Positions 14,418-22,545 of a stretch of 34,298 bases of DNA are shown here, one piece after another (the stretch's first letter is position 1; the number at the start of each line of letters is the position of its first letter). The notes beneath the pieces were generated by a model. It was not told where the DNA came from. It did no database searches and was given only the letters and a program-made list of their open reading frames with translations. Origin of the DNA: Rhodobacteraceae bacterium CG17_big_fil_post_rev_8_21_14_2_50_63_15 (GTDB lineage Bacteria; Pseudomonadota; Alphaproteobacteria; Rhodobacterales; Rhodobacteraceae); the NCBI GenBank assembly GCA_002783205.1, contig PFEY01000032.1, positions 77,653 to 111,950 of the forward strand, given 5' to 3'. Made by a program: the position numbers and the translations under genes.

Positions 14418-15731
14418 TCAAAAACCCTCTGCGATGATCGACGACTCGCGCCGCGCCACACAATCCGCCAGCGGGCAGATCCGGCAACTCACGCCCAGAT
14501 CCCGGACCGGCCCCGCTGCCGCTCCGGGATCGGGCAAGAGCAACATATGTGCCTGCATCAGCGCGGGCCGGTCAAAGGCCGCGGGCACGGCCTGCGCCGC
14601 AACCGCAAAGGCCTCGATCACCTCAGCCCCGCGTCCCGCCTGCCTGAGCCGCATCCGCAGCGGCATCTGGGGCTGCGCCAGAACCTGATAGAGCGGCCAC
14701 AACGGACAAGCCCCCGCCACGCGCGGCGTCACAAAACCCTCCAGCGGCTTGCGAAATACCAGCGTGCCGGATCCGTCGCAGATCACCAGACCCACCGGCC
14801 CGATCTCGCTCTCGGGAAGGCTTGCCAAGCGCCGGAACACCTGCGCGATCCCGACACCCGTCGCCTCCGCGATCCGGTCGGGCCGCAACCCCAGATCCCG
14901 GACCCGCGCCAGAAACATCGGCAAGGGCAAGACACGGGCATCCGCGAGATAGCGCTGCAACACGTCACGCGTGAGGCTCTGCGCGGCCCGCGACATGGCC
15001 ATCTCCTGCATCCCCTGCTCCAGCAGACGCTCGATATCCTCTGGCCCGGCCCTGTCGTGCTCCAGCGCCGTCAGATGAAACCCCTGCGCCGCCAGAAATG
15101 CGTGCATCTCATCAAGCGGGGATTTGAGCTCCGCATCCCGGTTCGGCGCGGCCTCCAGATAGCGCACCAGAGACTGCGCACCCTCTGTCAGCCGCGCGCT
15201 GTCCTCGTTGATATTGCGGTGAAACCGGGCCTGCCACTCGGGTTCCAGCGCCTCGGTCTCGACCAGAATCGATGACGTCGCGCGAATCGCCGTCACCGCA
15301 GAGATCACCTCATGCAATGACGCGGCCAGAAGCGGATCATGCGCCAGCCGGTCGGTCAGGGTTCCAATCGTCCGCTCCAGAGCCTCGCCGCGCCGGTAGA
15401 GATCGACCAGCATCTGCGCCCATCCCGGAAACTGGCGGGCAAACACCTCGATCCGGTCCAGTTCCGGCTCGTCTCCTGACTGCGCGCCGGCAGCCTCGCG
15501 CAAACCCGCAAGTAGGCTCGCCTCGGCGCCTTCGGTCAAGAGCACCGGCTCGACGTCCAGCACCTCGGCCAACCTGAGCAGCGTCTTGCCGCCAATCCTG
15601 CGGTGGTTGTGTTCGATCAGATTGAGATAGGAGGGCGATATGCCGACCCGTCGCGCCAGATCCGCCTGCCTGATGCCCCCCAGAACCCTGCGCTCGCGGA
15701 TCCGTGTCCCGATCATGAACCGCTGCGGCAC
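14418..15731 (-). CDS. XRE-family regulator of the ScfR/RamB type (DUF2083)
   Basis: A 437-residue regulator. Residues 7-64 are a Cro/C1 helix-turn-helix (R-Q-A-D-L-A-R-R-V-G-I-S-P-S-Y-L-N-L-I-E). The middle part holds the IrrE/DUF955-like remnant and the DUF2083 region. The C-terminus has the family cluster Cys416, Cys419 and Cys424 (S-C-R-I-C-P-L-A-D-C). Members of this group, such as RamB and PccR, control acetate, propionate or glyoxylate genes and may sense short acyl-CoA. None of those target genes lies next to it, so its regulon cannot be told here. It diverges from the two DMT transporters across a 372-base gap and may control them and itself. Confidence 0.87.
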   Translation of the reverse strand: MPQRFMIGTRIRERRVLGGIRQADLARRVGISPSYLNLIEHNHRRIGGKTLLRLAEVLDVEPVLLTEGAEASLLAGLREAAGAQSGDEPELDRIEVFARQFPGWAQMLVDLYRRGEALERTIGTLTDRLAHDPLLAASLHEVISAVTAIRATSSILVETEALEPEWQARFHRNINEDSARLTEGAQSLVRYLEAAPNRDAELKSPLDEMHAFLAAQGFHLTALEHDRAGPEDIERLLEQGMQEMAMSRAAQSLTRDVLQRYLADARVLPLPMFLARVRDLGLRPDRIAEATGVGIAQVFRRLASLPESEIGPVGLVICDGSGTLVFRKPLEGFVTPRVAGACPLWPLYQVLAQPQMPLRMRLRQAGRGAEVIEAFAVAAQAVPAAFDRPALMQAHMLLLPDPGAAAGPVRDLGVSCRICPLADCVARRESSIIAEGF

Positions 15732-16103
15732 CGTGTTTTCCTGACATCAACGTGACTTGCTGCATCTGTTTGATAAGTTTTTTACATCATGCAACCTTTG
15801 CTTGTCTATTCTTTTACAAGACAGCCCTTGATGCCAAAGCATGTGCATCCCAATTCTCCTGACCCCGCGCGACCTCGCTCGGCAAACCATGTTCATTCCC
15901 GCGTTCAGGGATCACCGGCCCCCTGTCCGACCCGCCCCCGCCCTCGCCCAAGCGGCAGCCGATCTTGCCGCGCTGCGCCCCACCCCGCCCGGTGGGGAAT
16001 TTATCGGCCGGCGTCGCAAAGAGACAAGACAGTCGTTCCCCGACCCTTCAGCCTGTTCCGGCAGGCGGATGTGCCGCGCTCCCTACCGAACCGGACCCCA
16101 ATC
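15732..16103. other. 372-base non-coding stretch between the XRE gene and the first DMT gene
   Basis: I see no convincing gene here. The first 100 bases are AT-rich and likely hold divergent promoters: GCAA-CCT-TTGC (15791-15801) and CTTGT/ACAAG (15801-15820) are short dyads. The 9-mer ACAAGACAG occurs at 15816-15824 and again at 16024-16032. CCCCACC/GGTGGGG (15978-15997) forms a GC-rich hairpin without a T-run. GCCTG/CAGGC (16051-16066) forms a smaller one. Together they could make a structured leader for the transporter genes. Confidence 0.45.
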
Positions 16104-17132
16104 ATGGCCACGCTCACGGCACAGCCCACACCCGCACCCTCGCGCGCACTTCAGGGCATCCTCTGCGTCGAGATCGGCATGTTGCTCTTTGTCGGGCAGG
16201 ATGCGCTGATGAAATCAATGCTCCTCGCCTATCCGGTCTGGCTGCTGATCTTCGTGCGCTCGATCGTGACGCTGCTGGTGCTCACCCCGCTGATCTGGTG
16301 GCTCGGGGCCCCGCACCGCCTGCTGACCCCGCTCTGGCCGCTTCATCTGGCGCGCGCCTTTCTCTTTGCCTCCGGCTTCTCGATGTTCTACGCCGCCTTC
16401 CCCTTCATGGGGCTGGCCGCGGTCAGCACGATCTTTTTCGCAGCCCCCCTCGTCACCGCGCTGATGGCCGCGCTCTTTCTCGGCGAGACGATCGGCCCTC
16501 ATCGCAGCATGGCGCTGGCAACCGGCTTCATCGGTGTGCTCATCGCGATGAACCCCGGCGGCGACAGCTTTTCCTGGGTGGCGTTGCTGCCGCTCTGCAC
16601 CGCCGTCACCTATGCGATGTCCCAGATCCTCGCGCGGCGGATCGGTGATCGCGAAAGCACCCTGACCGTCGGCCTCTACACGCTGAGCTTTGCCGGGATG
16701 CTGATCCTGCCGATGGGCTGGCTCGTCAATCAACTGATCGAGATCACACCGGCAACACATCACCTCCGCTGGGATCTGCCCGCCGAAGCCTTCACCGACC
16801 TGCCGCGCCTCGCATTGCTCGGGAGCATCGGCATGGCCGCCTACATGCTGGTCTCGCGCGCCTATCAGGTGGCCAATGCCAGCCTCATTGCACCCTTCGA
16901 TTATTCCTACCTTCCGCTCGCCACCTTCGTCGCCTGGATCTTCTGGAACGAGACCCCCGGCCTCAACACCATCGCCGGAATGGTGCTCATCACCGGATCG
17001 GGCCTCTATCTGGGCTTGCGCGAACTGCGTGCTGCGCGCCTCAATGACAAGGCGCCAGTCACCGCCGAGACGATCTTTGTGCCCGGCAACCCCCTGACGC
17101 CGCAAATCCCGGACCTGGACAAGACGCAATGA
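16104..17132 (+). CDS. DMT-superfamily transporter (EamA family), first of pair
   Basis: A 342-residue inner-membrane protein with ten predicted helices in two EamA repeats (about 20-150 and 165-305). Typical features are F-A-S-G-F-S-M-F-Y-A-A-F-P-F-M-G, F-F-A-A-P-L-V-T-A-L, and L-G-E-T-I-G in the first half and F-D-Y-S-Y-L-P-L-A in the second. The family exports or imports amino acids, nucleotides and other small metabolites; the substrate is unknown. The frame stays open far upstream, but the earlier part is Pro/Arg-rich and unlike the family, so I chose the ATG at 16104. The ribosome site there is weak. Its TGA overlaps the ATG of the next transporter (ATGA, 17129-17132), indicating translational coupling. 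Confidence 0.85.
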   Translation: MATLTAQPTPAPSRALQGILCVEIGMLLFVGQDALMKSMLLAYPVWLLIFVRSIVTLLVLTPLIWWLGAPHRLLTPLWPLHLARAFLFASGFSMFYAAFPFMGLAAVSTIFFAAPLVTALMAALFLGETIGPHRSMALATGFIGVLIAMNPGGDSFSWVALLPLCTAVTYAMSQILARRIGDRESTLTVGLYTLSFAGMLILPMGWLVNQLIEITPATHHLRWDLPAEAFTDLPRLALLGSIGMAAYMLVSRAYQVANASLIAPFDYSYLPLATFVAWIFWNETPGLNTIAGMVLITGSGLYLGLRELRAARLNDKAPVTAETIFVPGNPLTPQIPDLDKTQ

Positions 17133-18034
17133 CGCTGGCGCCGACCATCGCCGAGCGCGATCTGCGCGGCTATGGCCTCGTCTTTCTGGCCGGTGTGGTC
17201 TTTTCCACCATGGGCTTGGGCATCCGCCTGATCGACGCGGCGCAGGTCTGGCAGATCCTGTTCTACCGCTCGCTCGCGATGACCGCGCTGCTCTATGTCG
17301 TGATCCGCCTGCGCACCGGGTGCAATCCGCTGGCGCTGGCGTGGCGCATGGGCTGGCCGGGGGTGATCGGCGGGCTGGCCCTGGTCGCAGCCTACAGCGG
17401 CGCGATCTTCGCGATCCAGACCACATCGGTCGCCAATGCGATGATGCTCTTTGCCTGCTCGCCCTTGCTGGCCGCCATCCTTGGCCGCCTGATCCTGAAC
17501 GAACATGTCCGCCCCCAGACATGGGTCGCCATCGCCGTGGCCGCTTGCGGCATCGCGGTGATGGTCTGGGGAAGATTTTCCGGGGCCGCCCTGATCGGCA
17601 ATCTCGCGGCGATCGGATCGGCGGTGGGCTTTGCCACCTTCACGATCACACTGCGCTGGGGCAAGGCAACCGAGATGATGCCCGCGATCTTTCTCTCGGG
17701 CCTCTTCGGCATGGCGCTGATGGCACTGATCTGCCTCGCGCTCGGCCTCTCCTTGTCCCTTTCGCCACGCGATCTCGGCCTGTCCCTTGGCATGGGGGTG
17801 TTTCAGGTTGGTGTCGGACTGATCCTCTACACCATCGGATCAAGAACTGTGCCCGCCGCCGAACTCACGCTTCTGTCGCTGGCCGAGGTGGTGCTTGGCC
17901 CGGTCTGGGTCTGGCTCGTGCTGGGCGAGACCGCCCCCCCCAACACCCTGATCGGCGGCACCATCCTGCTCACCGCGATTGCCGGCAACGCGCTCTCCGG
18001 CGCACGCCGCAAGCCCCCTCCGCCGCCCCTGTGA
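17129..18034 (+). CDS. DMT-superfamily transporter (EamA family), second of pair
   Basis: A 301-residue ten-helix EamA transporter. Features include G-V-V-F-S-T-M-G-L-G-I-R-L, Q-I-L-F-Y-R-S-L-A-M, S-V-A-N-A-M-M-L-F-A-C-S-P-L, and the C-terminal E-L-T-L-L-S-L-A-E-V-V-L-G-P-V-W-V-W. It differs clearly in sequence from the first DMT protein, so the pair is not a recent duplication. The start overlaps the stop of the first gene by 4 bases. Two coupled DMT genes may form a hetero-oligomer or move related substrates, which is inference. The gene converges with queF, with a gap of about 95 bases in which I see no terminator. Confidence 0.86.
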   Translation: MTLAPTIAERDLRGYGLVFLAGVVFSTMGLGIRLIDAAQVWQILFYRSLAMTALLYVVIRLRTGCNPLALAWRMGWPGVIGGLALVAAYSGAIFAIQTTSVANAMMLFACSPLLAAILGRLILNEHVRPQTWVAIAVAACGIAVMVWGRFSGAALIGNLAAIGSAVGFATFTITLRWGKATEMMPAIFLSGLFGMALMALICLALGLSLSLSPRDLGLSLGMGVFQVGVGLILYTIGSRTVPAAELTLLSLAEVVLGPVWVWLVLGETAPPNTLIGGTILLTAIAGNALSGARRKPPPPPL

Positions 18035-18130
18035 CCGCCGCCCTCGCCTCGGCCCAGCGGTCAGCGCCCGTGCTCCGGCCAACCAAGCCGTCACCTCCGG
18101 GCCTTCAACACCGGCGCGCCAATCTGCCGC

Positions 18131-18595
18131 CTACCCCCGCCCGCGATAGGGCGGCACCCCCTGATCGGGGATCCAGACGCCCTCGGGCGCGGGCGCGGTC
18201 TGCCAGAACACATCGATCGGGATCCCACCGCGCGGATACCAGTAGCCGCCAATCCTGAGCCAGTGCGGGCTGAGAAACGCCACCAGCCGCCGGGCAATCG
18301 TCAGCGTGCAATCCTCGTGAAACGCGCCATGATTGCGGAAACTCGTGAGATAGAGCTTGAGCGACTTCGATTCCACGAGCCACGCCCCCGGCACATAATC
18401 GATCACCAGATGCGCGAAATCCGGCTGCCCGGTCATCGGACAGAGCGAGGTGAATTCCGGCGCGGTAAAGCGCACATGATAGAGCACATCCGCCTGCGGA
18501 TTGGCGACGCGCTCCAGCACTGCCTCCTCGGGGCTTTGCGGCACTTTCGTCGCGCCGCCCAACTGCTTGAGATCCTTGTAGATATTTTCCGTCAT
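18131..18595 (-). CDS. queF: NADPH-dependent 7-cyano-7-deazaguanine reductase
   Basis: A 154-residue enzyme that reduces preQ0 to preQ1, the last free-base step of queuosine synthesis in the cytoplasm. It is the short (YkvM-type) form. The active-site Cys52 lies in [10 protein letters not shown], with Asp59. The NADPH-site motif is E-S-K-S-L-K-L-Y-L (75-83), followed by [10 protein letters not shown] chose the ATG at 18595, which has AGGGGA and AGGAC just upstream; the longer frame would run into queE. It is the last gene of the queCDEF operon, 11 bases after queE. Its product is the ligand sensed by the leader riboswitch of the same operon. Confidence 0.95.
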   Translation of the reverse strand: MTENIYKDLKQLGGATKVPQSPEEAVLERVANPQADVLYHVRFTAPEFTSLCPMTGQPDFAHLVIDYVPGAWLVESKSLKLYLTSFRNHGAFHEDCTLTIARRLVAFLSPHWLRIGGYWYPRGGIPIDVFWQTAPAPEGVWIPDQGVPPYRGRG

Positions 18596-18606
18596 GTCCT
18601 GTCCCC

Positions 18607-19329
18607 TCAGACCCCGCGCCGGTTGCCCCAGAGCATCACATGCAATTGCGGCAAGACATGCGCCTCGAACCATTCCTCTGCGATCACCCGCTCCACCAGC
18701 CAGCGCATCCGTTCTTCAATCCCCGCCTGATCGACCGCCGCGCTGTCGTCGTCGGGCGGTGGCGGGGTGTGGTTGCCGGGTTGCAGATAGACCGGCAGAC
18801 GCGGCAGAAACGCCGCGACCTCGCGCGCGAAAGCGAAATCGGCCTCGTCAAAGACCACGATCTTGAGCACCACCGGCGCGCGCTCCGCCGCCTCGACACA
18901 GCGCCCCAAGAGCGCCCAGTCCACCTCCATCCCGCTTGACGGCGGCTTGGGGCTGAGCACCAGCATGTCGAGATCGGCAAACCAGCCCCGCGCGACGCTG
19001 CCCTGCGTCTCCAGCGCAAAGCGATAGCCCTTGGCGCGCCCCCGCCGGATCAAGGGCCCCAGCGGCTGAATCGCCGGATTGCCGCCCGAGAGCGTCACCA
19101 TCATGGGCTGCCCGCCCGACAGCCGCTCGACCTCGGCCATCACCTCGGACGCGGCCATCGGCGCCCAACTGTCGCGATAGGCGGCATCGACCGCATGAAG
19201 ACTATCGCACCAGCTGCACCGGTAATCACAACCGCCCGTGCGCACAAAGATCGTGGGCAGCCCGATCAGCGCCCCCTCGCCCTGAATCGTCGGCCCGAAA
19301 ATCTCCGCCACCCGGATCCTGTCGCTCAT
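18607..19329 (-). CDS. queE: 7-carboxy-7-deazaguanine synthase (radical SAM)
   Basis: A 240-residue radical-SAM enzyme that rearranges carboxy-tetrahydropterin to 7-carboxy-7-deazaguanine. The N-terminal motif G-P-T-I-Q-G-E-G is followed by the cluster-binding C-x3-C-x2-C at Cys34, Cys38 and Cys41 ([12 protein letters not shown]), the classical spacing. [12 protein letters not shown] and L-E-T-Q-G-S-V follow as SAM and Mg motifs. A Pro/Asp-rich insert (P-P-P-P-D-D-D) lies near residue 190. The start overlaps the stop of queD by 4 bases (ATGA), so the genes are translationally coupled. Confidence 0.95.
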   Translation of the reverse strand: MSDRIRVAEIFGPTIQGEGALIGLPTIFVRTGGCDYRCSWCDSLHAVDAAYRDSWAPMAASEVMAEVERLSGGQPMMVTLSGGNPAIQPLGPLIRRGRAKGYRFALETQGSVARGWFADLDMLVLSPKPPSSGMEVDWALLGRCVEAAERAPVVLKIVVFDEADFAFAREVAAFLPRLPVYLQPGNHTPPPPDDDSAAVDQAGIEERMRWLVERVIAEEWFEAHVLPQLHVMLWGNRRGV

Positions 19330-19682
19330 GGCCTATATTCCGCCCATGTTTTCGGCGTCTCGCTCACCCGGACCGCCACCACCTCGGGCCAGCGCGCCTT
19401 GCACCAGTCATGGAAATGCCGCGCCATCCGCTCGGCCGTCACCCCGTCATCGCCCAGCACATCGTTGAGATGCCGGTGATCGAAATTCTCGTCGATATAG
19501 TGCTTCAACGCCACCAGATCGTGATAGTCGCGCACAAAACCATGCGCGTCGAGCGTCTCTGACGCCAGATCGACCACCACGATGTAATTATGCCCGTGCA
19601 GCCGCGCGCATTGATGCGTCTCGGGCAGATCCTTCAACTGATGCGAGGCCGAGAAATGAAATTCCTTGCTGATCCGGTACAT
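19326..19682 (-). CDS. queD: 6-carboxy-5,6,7,8-tetrahydropterin synthase
   Basis: A 118-residue member of the 6-pyruvoyl-tetrahydropterin synthase fold. It converts dihydroneopterin triphosphate to carboxy-tetrahydropterin. The zinc ligands are His14 (S-A-S-H) and the pair His29/His31 (L-H-G-H-N-Y); the catalytic Cys25 is in C-A-R-L-H-G-H. The ATG at 19682 overlaps the queC stop by one base (TGATG). A GTG three bases earlier is also possible and would give 119 residues. It lies between queC and queE in the operon. No folE, which supplies the pathway's first step, is in the window. Confidence 0.94.
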   Translation of the reverse strand: MYRISKEFHFSASHQLKDLPETHQCARLHGHNYIVVVDLASETLDAHGFVRDYHDLVALKHYIDENFDHRHLNDVLGDDGVTAERMARHFHDWCKARWPEVVAVRVSETPKTWAEYRP

Positions 19683-20380
19683 CACGCGCCCCTCGCGGCC
19701 ACCGCCGCCATCCAGAAATCGGCATCATCATAGTCGGTCGGATCAGCCACCCCCGCAAGATGAAACGCCTCGCGCCGCTCCACGCAGGTGCCGCAGCGCC
19801 CGCAATGCCGCGCGCCCCCCTTGTAGCAGGACCAGGTCTCGGCAAAGGGCACGCCGTGACGCGCACCATCCGTCACGATCGCGGACTTCGCCCCCTCCAG
19901 ATAGGGCGTATAGAGCCGCACATCGGCATAGCCCTCGAGTGCCGCGTCCTGCATCGCCTGAAACGCGGCGATGAAACCGGGGCGGCAGTCGGGATAGATG
20001 AAATGATCGCCGCCATGCACCGCCGTCGCCACCGCCTCGGCCTTCTCCGCCGCCGCCATGCCAAAGGCAATGCTGAGCATGATCGCATTGCGGTTGGGCA
20101 CGATGGTGATCTTCATCGTCGCTTCGGCATAATGCCCGTCCGGCACCATGACATCATCGGTCAGCGCCGATCCTGACAACGCCGCCCCGATCTGCCGAAT
20201 ATCCACGATCCGGTGCGGCACGCCCAGACGCCGCGCGCAGGCGGCAGCGCAATCCAGTTCCCGCACGTGACGCTGGCCATAATCAAAGGACAGCAGGCAC
20301 AACAGCTCATCCTCCGCCGCCACGCGATGCGCCAGCGACACGGAATCGAGCCCGCCCGAGCAGATCACAATCGTTTTCAT
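19682..20380 (-). CDS. queC: 7-cyano-7-deazaguanine synthase
   Basis: A 232-residue ATP-dependent enzyme that turns 7-carboxy-7-deazaguanine into preQ0. The PP-loop S-G-G-L-D-S lies at residues 8-13. F-D-Y-G-Q-R-H follows, and a zinc site of four Cys lies near the C-terminus (S-C-Y-K-G-G-A-R-H-C-G-R-C-G-T-C). Two adjacent ATGs exist. The one at 20380 is 6 bases from AAGGA (20391-20387) and matches the family start M-K-T-I-V-I-C-S-G-G; the one at 20383 is only 3 bases away. It is the first gene of queCDEF and its ribosome site is buried in a preQ1-type riboswitch. Confidence 0.95.
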   Translation of the reverse strand: MKTIVICSGGLDSVSLAHRVAAEDELLCLLSFDYGQRHVRELDCAAACARRLGVPHRIVDIRQIGAALSGSALTDDVMVPDGHYAEATMKITIVPNRNAIMLSIAFGMAAAEKAEAVATAVHGGDHFIYPDCRPGFIAAFQAMQDAALEGYADVRLYTPYLEGAKSAIVTDGARHGVPFAETWSCYKGGARHCGRCGTCVERREAFHLAGVADPTDYDDADFWMAAVAARGA

Positions 20381-20386
20381 CATTCG

Positions 20387-20417
20387 TCCTTGTTTTGGGC
20401 GGGTAGGCTGCGACCGC
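20387..20417 (-). promoter_or_regulatory. preQ1-I riboswitch in the queC leader
   Basis: Read on the minus strand, GCGG-U-CGCAG (20417-20408), then CCUA, then C-CCGC (20403-20399), CC, and AAAACAAGGA (20396-20387) follow the preQ1-I plan. P1 is GCGG/CCGC. The loop U-C-G-C-A-G and the tail A-A-A-A-C-A-A-G-G are identical to those of the well-studied Thermoanaerobacter tengcongensis aptamer. The binding-site U, C and A are all present. The tail holds the queC ribosome site (AAGGA), so ligand binding should block translation. The linker before the tail is about three bases shorter than in that example. Confidence 0.85.
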
Positions 20418-20558
20418 GTAACGGGCTGCATCTAACGCCTCCGGCCCGTGAAAACAAGCCACCCCGGCCCCCCTCCGCCGTGTGCGGCCTTGACGGGCGC
20501 GCGCCCACCCAACACAGTCGCACTGTTGCAACGCTTGCACCTCTCCACGGAGACCCAT

Positions 20559-21722
20559 GTGACGACCCATCTTGCCGATACCGTGTCCCTGCTGCGCGAT
20601 CTCATCGCCTTTCCAACCGTGTCCGAGGTCAGCAATCTCGACATGATCGCTTATCTCGCGCACCGCCTCGAAAGCCACGGCGCGCGCATCGAGATCTTTC
20701 ACGATGCCATCGGCCACAAGGCCAATCTCTTTGCCACGCTCGGCCCCGAGGGTGATGGCGGCATCGTGCTCTCGGGCCATTCCGACGTGGTGCCGGTGGC
20801 CGAGCAGGACTGGACCAGCCCCCCCTTTGAGCTGACCGAAAAGGACGGCCGCCTCTACGGGCGCGGCAGTTGCGACATGAAGGGCTTCATCGCCGCCGCC
20901 GCCGCCATGACCCCTTACTTTGCAGAGCGCGTGCGCGACCGCCCGATCCATTTCGCCTTTACCTATGACGAGGAGGTCGGCTGTCTCGGCGGACAGGCCC
21001 TGATCGAGAGCCTCAAGGCGCGCGGCATCCGCCCCAGCGTGGCGATCATCGGCGAGCCGACGATGATGCGGGTGATCGAGGGCCACAAGGGATGTTACGA
21101 ATACACCACCCGGTTCTGCGGCCAGGCCGGGCATGGCTCTGCCCCCGACCGCGGCGTCAACGCGGTCGAATATGCCGTGCGCTATGTGGGCCGCCTGCTC
21201 GACCTGAAAGAGGCCCTGCGCGCCCGCGCGCCCGAGACGAGCCGCTTTGACCCGCCCTGGACCACGATCAACACCGGCAGCCTCAAGGGCGGCGTCGCTC
21301 ACAACGTGATCGCCTCCAATGCCAGCGTGGACTGGGAAATGCGCCCCGTTCAGGCAGCCGACGCGCTCTTTGTCAAAGAGGATCTGCGCCGCTATTGCGA
21401 GGAGATGCTGCTGCCCCGGATGCGCCAGATCTGCCCCGAGGCCAGCATCACGACAGAGGTGATCGGCGAGGTAGAGGGTCTCGAACCCACTGAGATGAAC
21501 GAAGCGCGCGACATCGTGATGGAACTGACCGGCGCGAATGGCGCCGATCTCGTGCCCTTCGGCACCGAGGCCGGGCTTTTCCAGAGCTACGGCATGTCGG
21601 CGGTGGTCTGCGGTCCAGGCTCGATCGAACAGGCGCACAAGCCCGACGAATACGTCTCGCTCGACCAGTTGCAGCAATGCCTCGACATGCTGGGTCGGCT
21701 CGGCGACAGGCTGGCCGCCTGA
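20559..21722 (+). CDS. argE: Acetylornithine deacetylase (M20 family)
   Basis: A 387-residue zinc peptidase-family enzyme that removes acetate from N-acetylornithine in arginine synthesis. Metal and catalytic motifs are present: S-G-H-S-D-V-V-P-V, G-R-G-S-C-D-M-K-G, D-E-E-V-G-C-L-G-G, G-E-P-T, and the late F-G-T-E-A-G and E-Q-A-H-K-P-D-E-Y. A dimerisation domain lies between. I chose the GTG at 20559 because GGAGA (20549-20553) lies 5 bases before it; an overlapping out-of-frame ATG at 20556 forms a minimal ATG-TGA that stops at once. Upstream in-frame codons do not match the family. It diverges from queC. Related M20 enzymes with other N-acyl substrates cannot be fully excluded. Confidence 0.9.
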   Translation: MTTHLADTVSLLRDLIAFPTVSEVSNLDMIAYLAHRLESHGARIEIFHDAIGHKANLFATLGPEGDGGIVLSGHSDVVPVAEQDWTSPPFELTEKDGRLYGRGSCDMKGFIAAAAAMTPYFAERVRDRPIHFAFTYDEEVGCLGGQALIESLKARGIRPSVAIIGEPTMMRVIEGHKGCYEYTTRFCGQAGHGSAPDRGVNAVEYAVRYVGRLLDLKEALRARAPETSRFDPPWTTINTGSLKGGVAHNVIASNASVDWEMRPVQAADALFVKEDLRRYCEEMLLPRMRQICPEASITTEVIGEVEGLEPTEMNEARDIVMELTGANGADLVPFGTEAGLFQSYGMSAVVCGPGSIEQAHKPDEYVSLDQLQQCLDMLGRLGDRLAA

Positions 21723-21847
21723 CCCCCGCCGCCCGCCACAACCCGACGATTTTCGTTAGGGAATAATCGGCTGGTGGCGTAAATTACCCGGATACCAGTG
21801 TCAAATTCCGCGAGTCTTTTCGCATATTCAGCACAGGATGACCCGCC

Positions 21848-22480
21848 ATGAGCCTCAAGATCATCGGATCAGGTTTCGGCCGCACCGGAACCATGTCCAC
21901 CAAACTCGCGCTCGAACAACTTGGCTTCGGCCCCTGCCATCACATGATCGAGGTCATCGAAAACCCCGCACAACCGCCCCATTGGGCCGCCATCGCCGCC
22001 CACCGACCGGTGGATTGGGAGGCGGTGTTCCACGGCTACACCGCGCAGGTCGATTGGCCCGGCGCCGCCGTCTGGCCGCAGACGATGCATGCCTTTCCCG
22101 ACGCCAAGGTGATCCACACCGAACGCCCCGAAGGCGACTGGTGGCGCAGCTTCAACATCACCATCAGCAAGTTCTTCACAAGCGCGCCCGCGATGGACCT
22201 GCCGCCACACATCCATGACATCTTTCACATCATGGCGGGATGGTTCCTGAAAGAGACCTTCGAGGATCACACCGACCGCGACTGCGCGATTGCCGCCTAT
22301 CGCGCGAACAACCGCGCGGTGCGCGATCAGGTTCCCGCCGACCGGCTCCTCATCTTTCACGTCGCCGATGGCTGGCAACCGCTCTGCGATTTTCTCGATG
22401 TGCCGGTGCCCGACACACCCTTTCCCCGCTCCAATCCGCGCGACGAATTCTGGGCGCATTTCGGGGGTGAACCGGCCTGA
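21848..22480 (+). CDS. Sulfotransferase-family protein
   Basis: A 210-residue protein of the P-loop sulfotransferase group (Sulfotransfer_4-like). The N-terminal phosphosulfate loop is G-S-G-F-G-R-T-G-T-M-S (7-17). A second motif V-I-H-T-E-R-P-E-G-D-W-W-R-S (88-101) fits the 3'-phosphate-binding region, with the Arg and Ser. The acceptor substrate is unknown. AGGATG just before the start (about 21836) supports the ATG at 21848. The 125-base upstream gap is AT-richer than the surroundings and may hold a promoter, but I could not define it. It converges with trmB. Confidence 0.82.
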   Translation: MSLKIIGSGFGRTGTMSTKLALEQLGFGPCHHMIEVIENPAQPPHWAAIAAHRPVDWEAVFHGYTAQVDWPGAAVWPQTMHAFPDAKVIHTERPEGDWWRSFNITISKFFTSAPAMDLPPHIHDIFHIMAGWFLKETFEDHTDRDCAIAAYRANNRAVRDQVPADRLLIFHVADGWQPLCDFLDVPVPDTPFPRSNPRDEFWAHFGGEPA

Positions 22481-22545
22481 CGGTGAGGCCGCGCGCGCTG
22501 CGTACATATCCCGCGTACGCCCTGCACAGGATGCACGCGGAGCCC

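Noticed and set aside
15978..15997. CCCCACC/GGTGGGG hairpin as an intrinsic terminator
   Set aside because: It is followed by AATTTAT and not by a T-run, and no gene ends just before it.
15841..16209. Possible small gene starting M-C-I-P or M-F-I-P in the XRE-DMT gap
   Set aside because: No ribosome site, Pro/Arg-rich composition and a run into the DMT gene in another frame.
20514..20526. ACAGT-CGC-ACTGT dyad before argE as an arginine operator
   Set aside because: It does not match any arginine-regulator consensus I know, and a 13-base dyad of this kind can arise by chance.
22500..22520. GCGTAC/GTACGC inverted repeat between the sulfotransferase and trmB genes as a terminator
   Set aside because: Six-base stem with a 9-base loop and no T-run on either strand; too weak to call.
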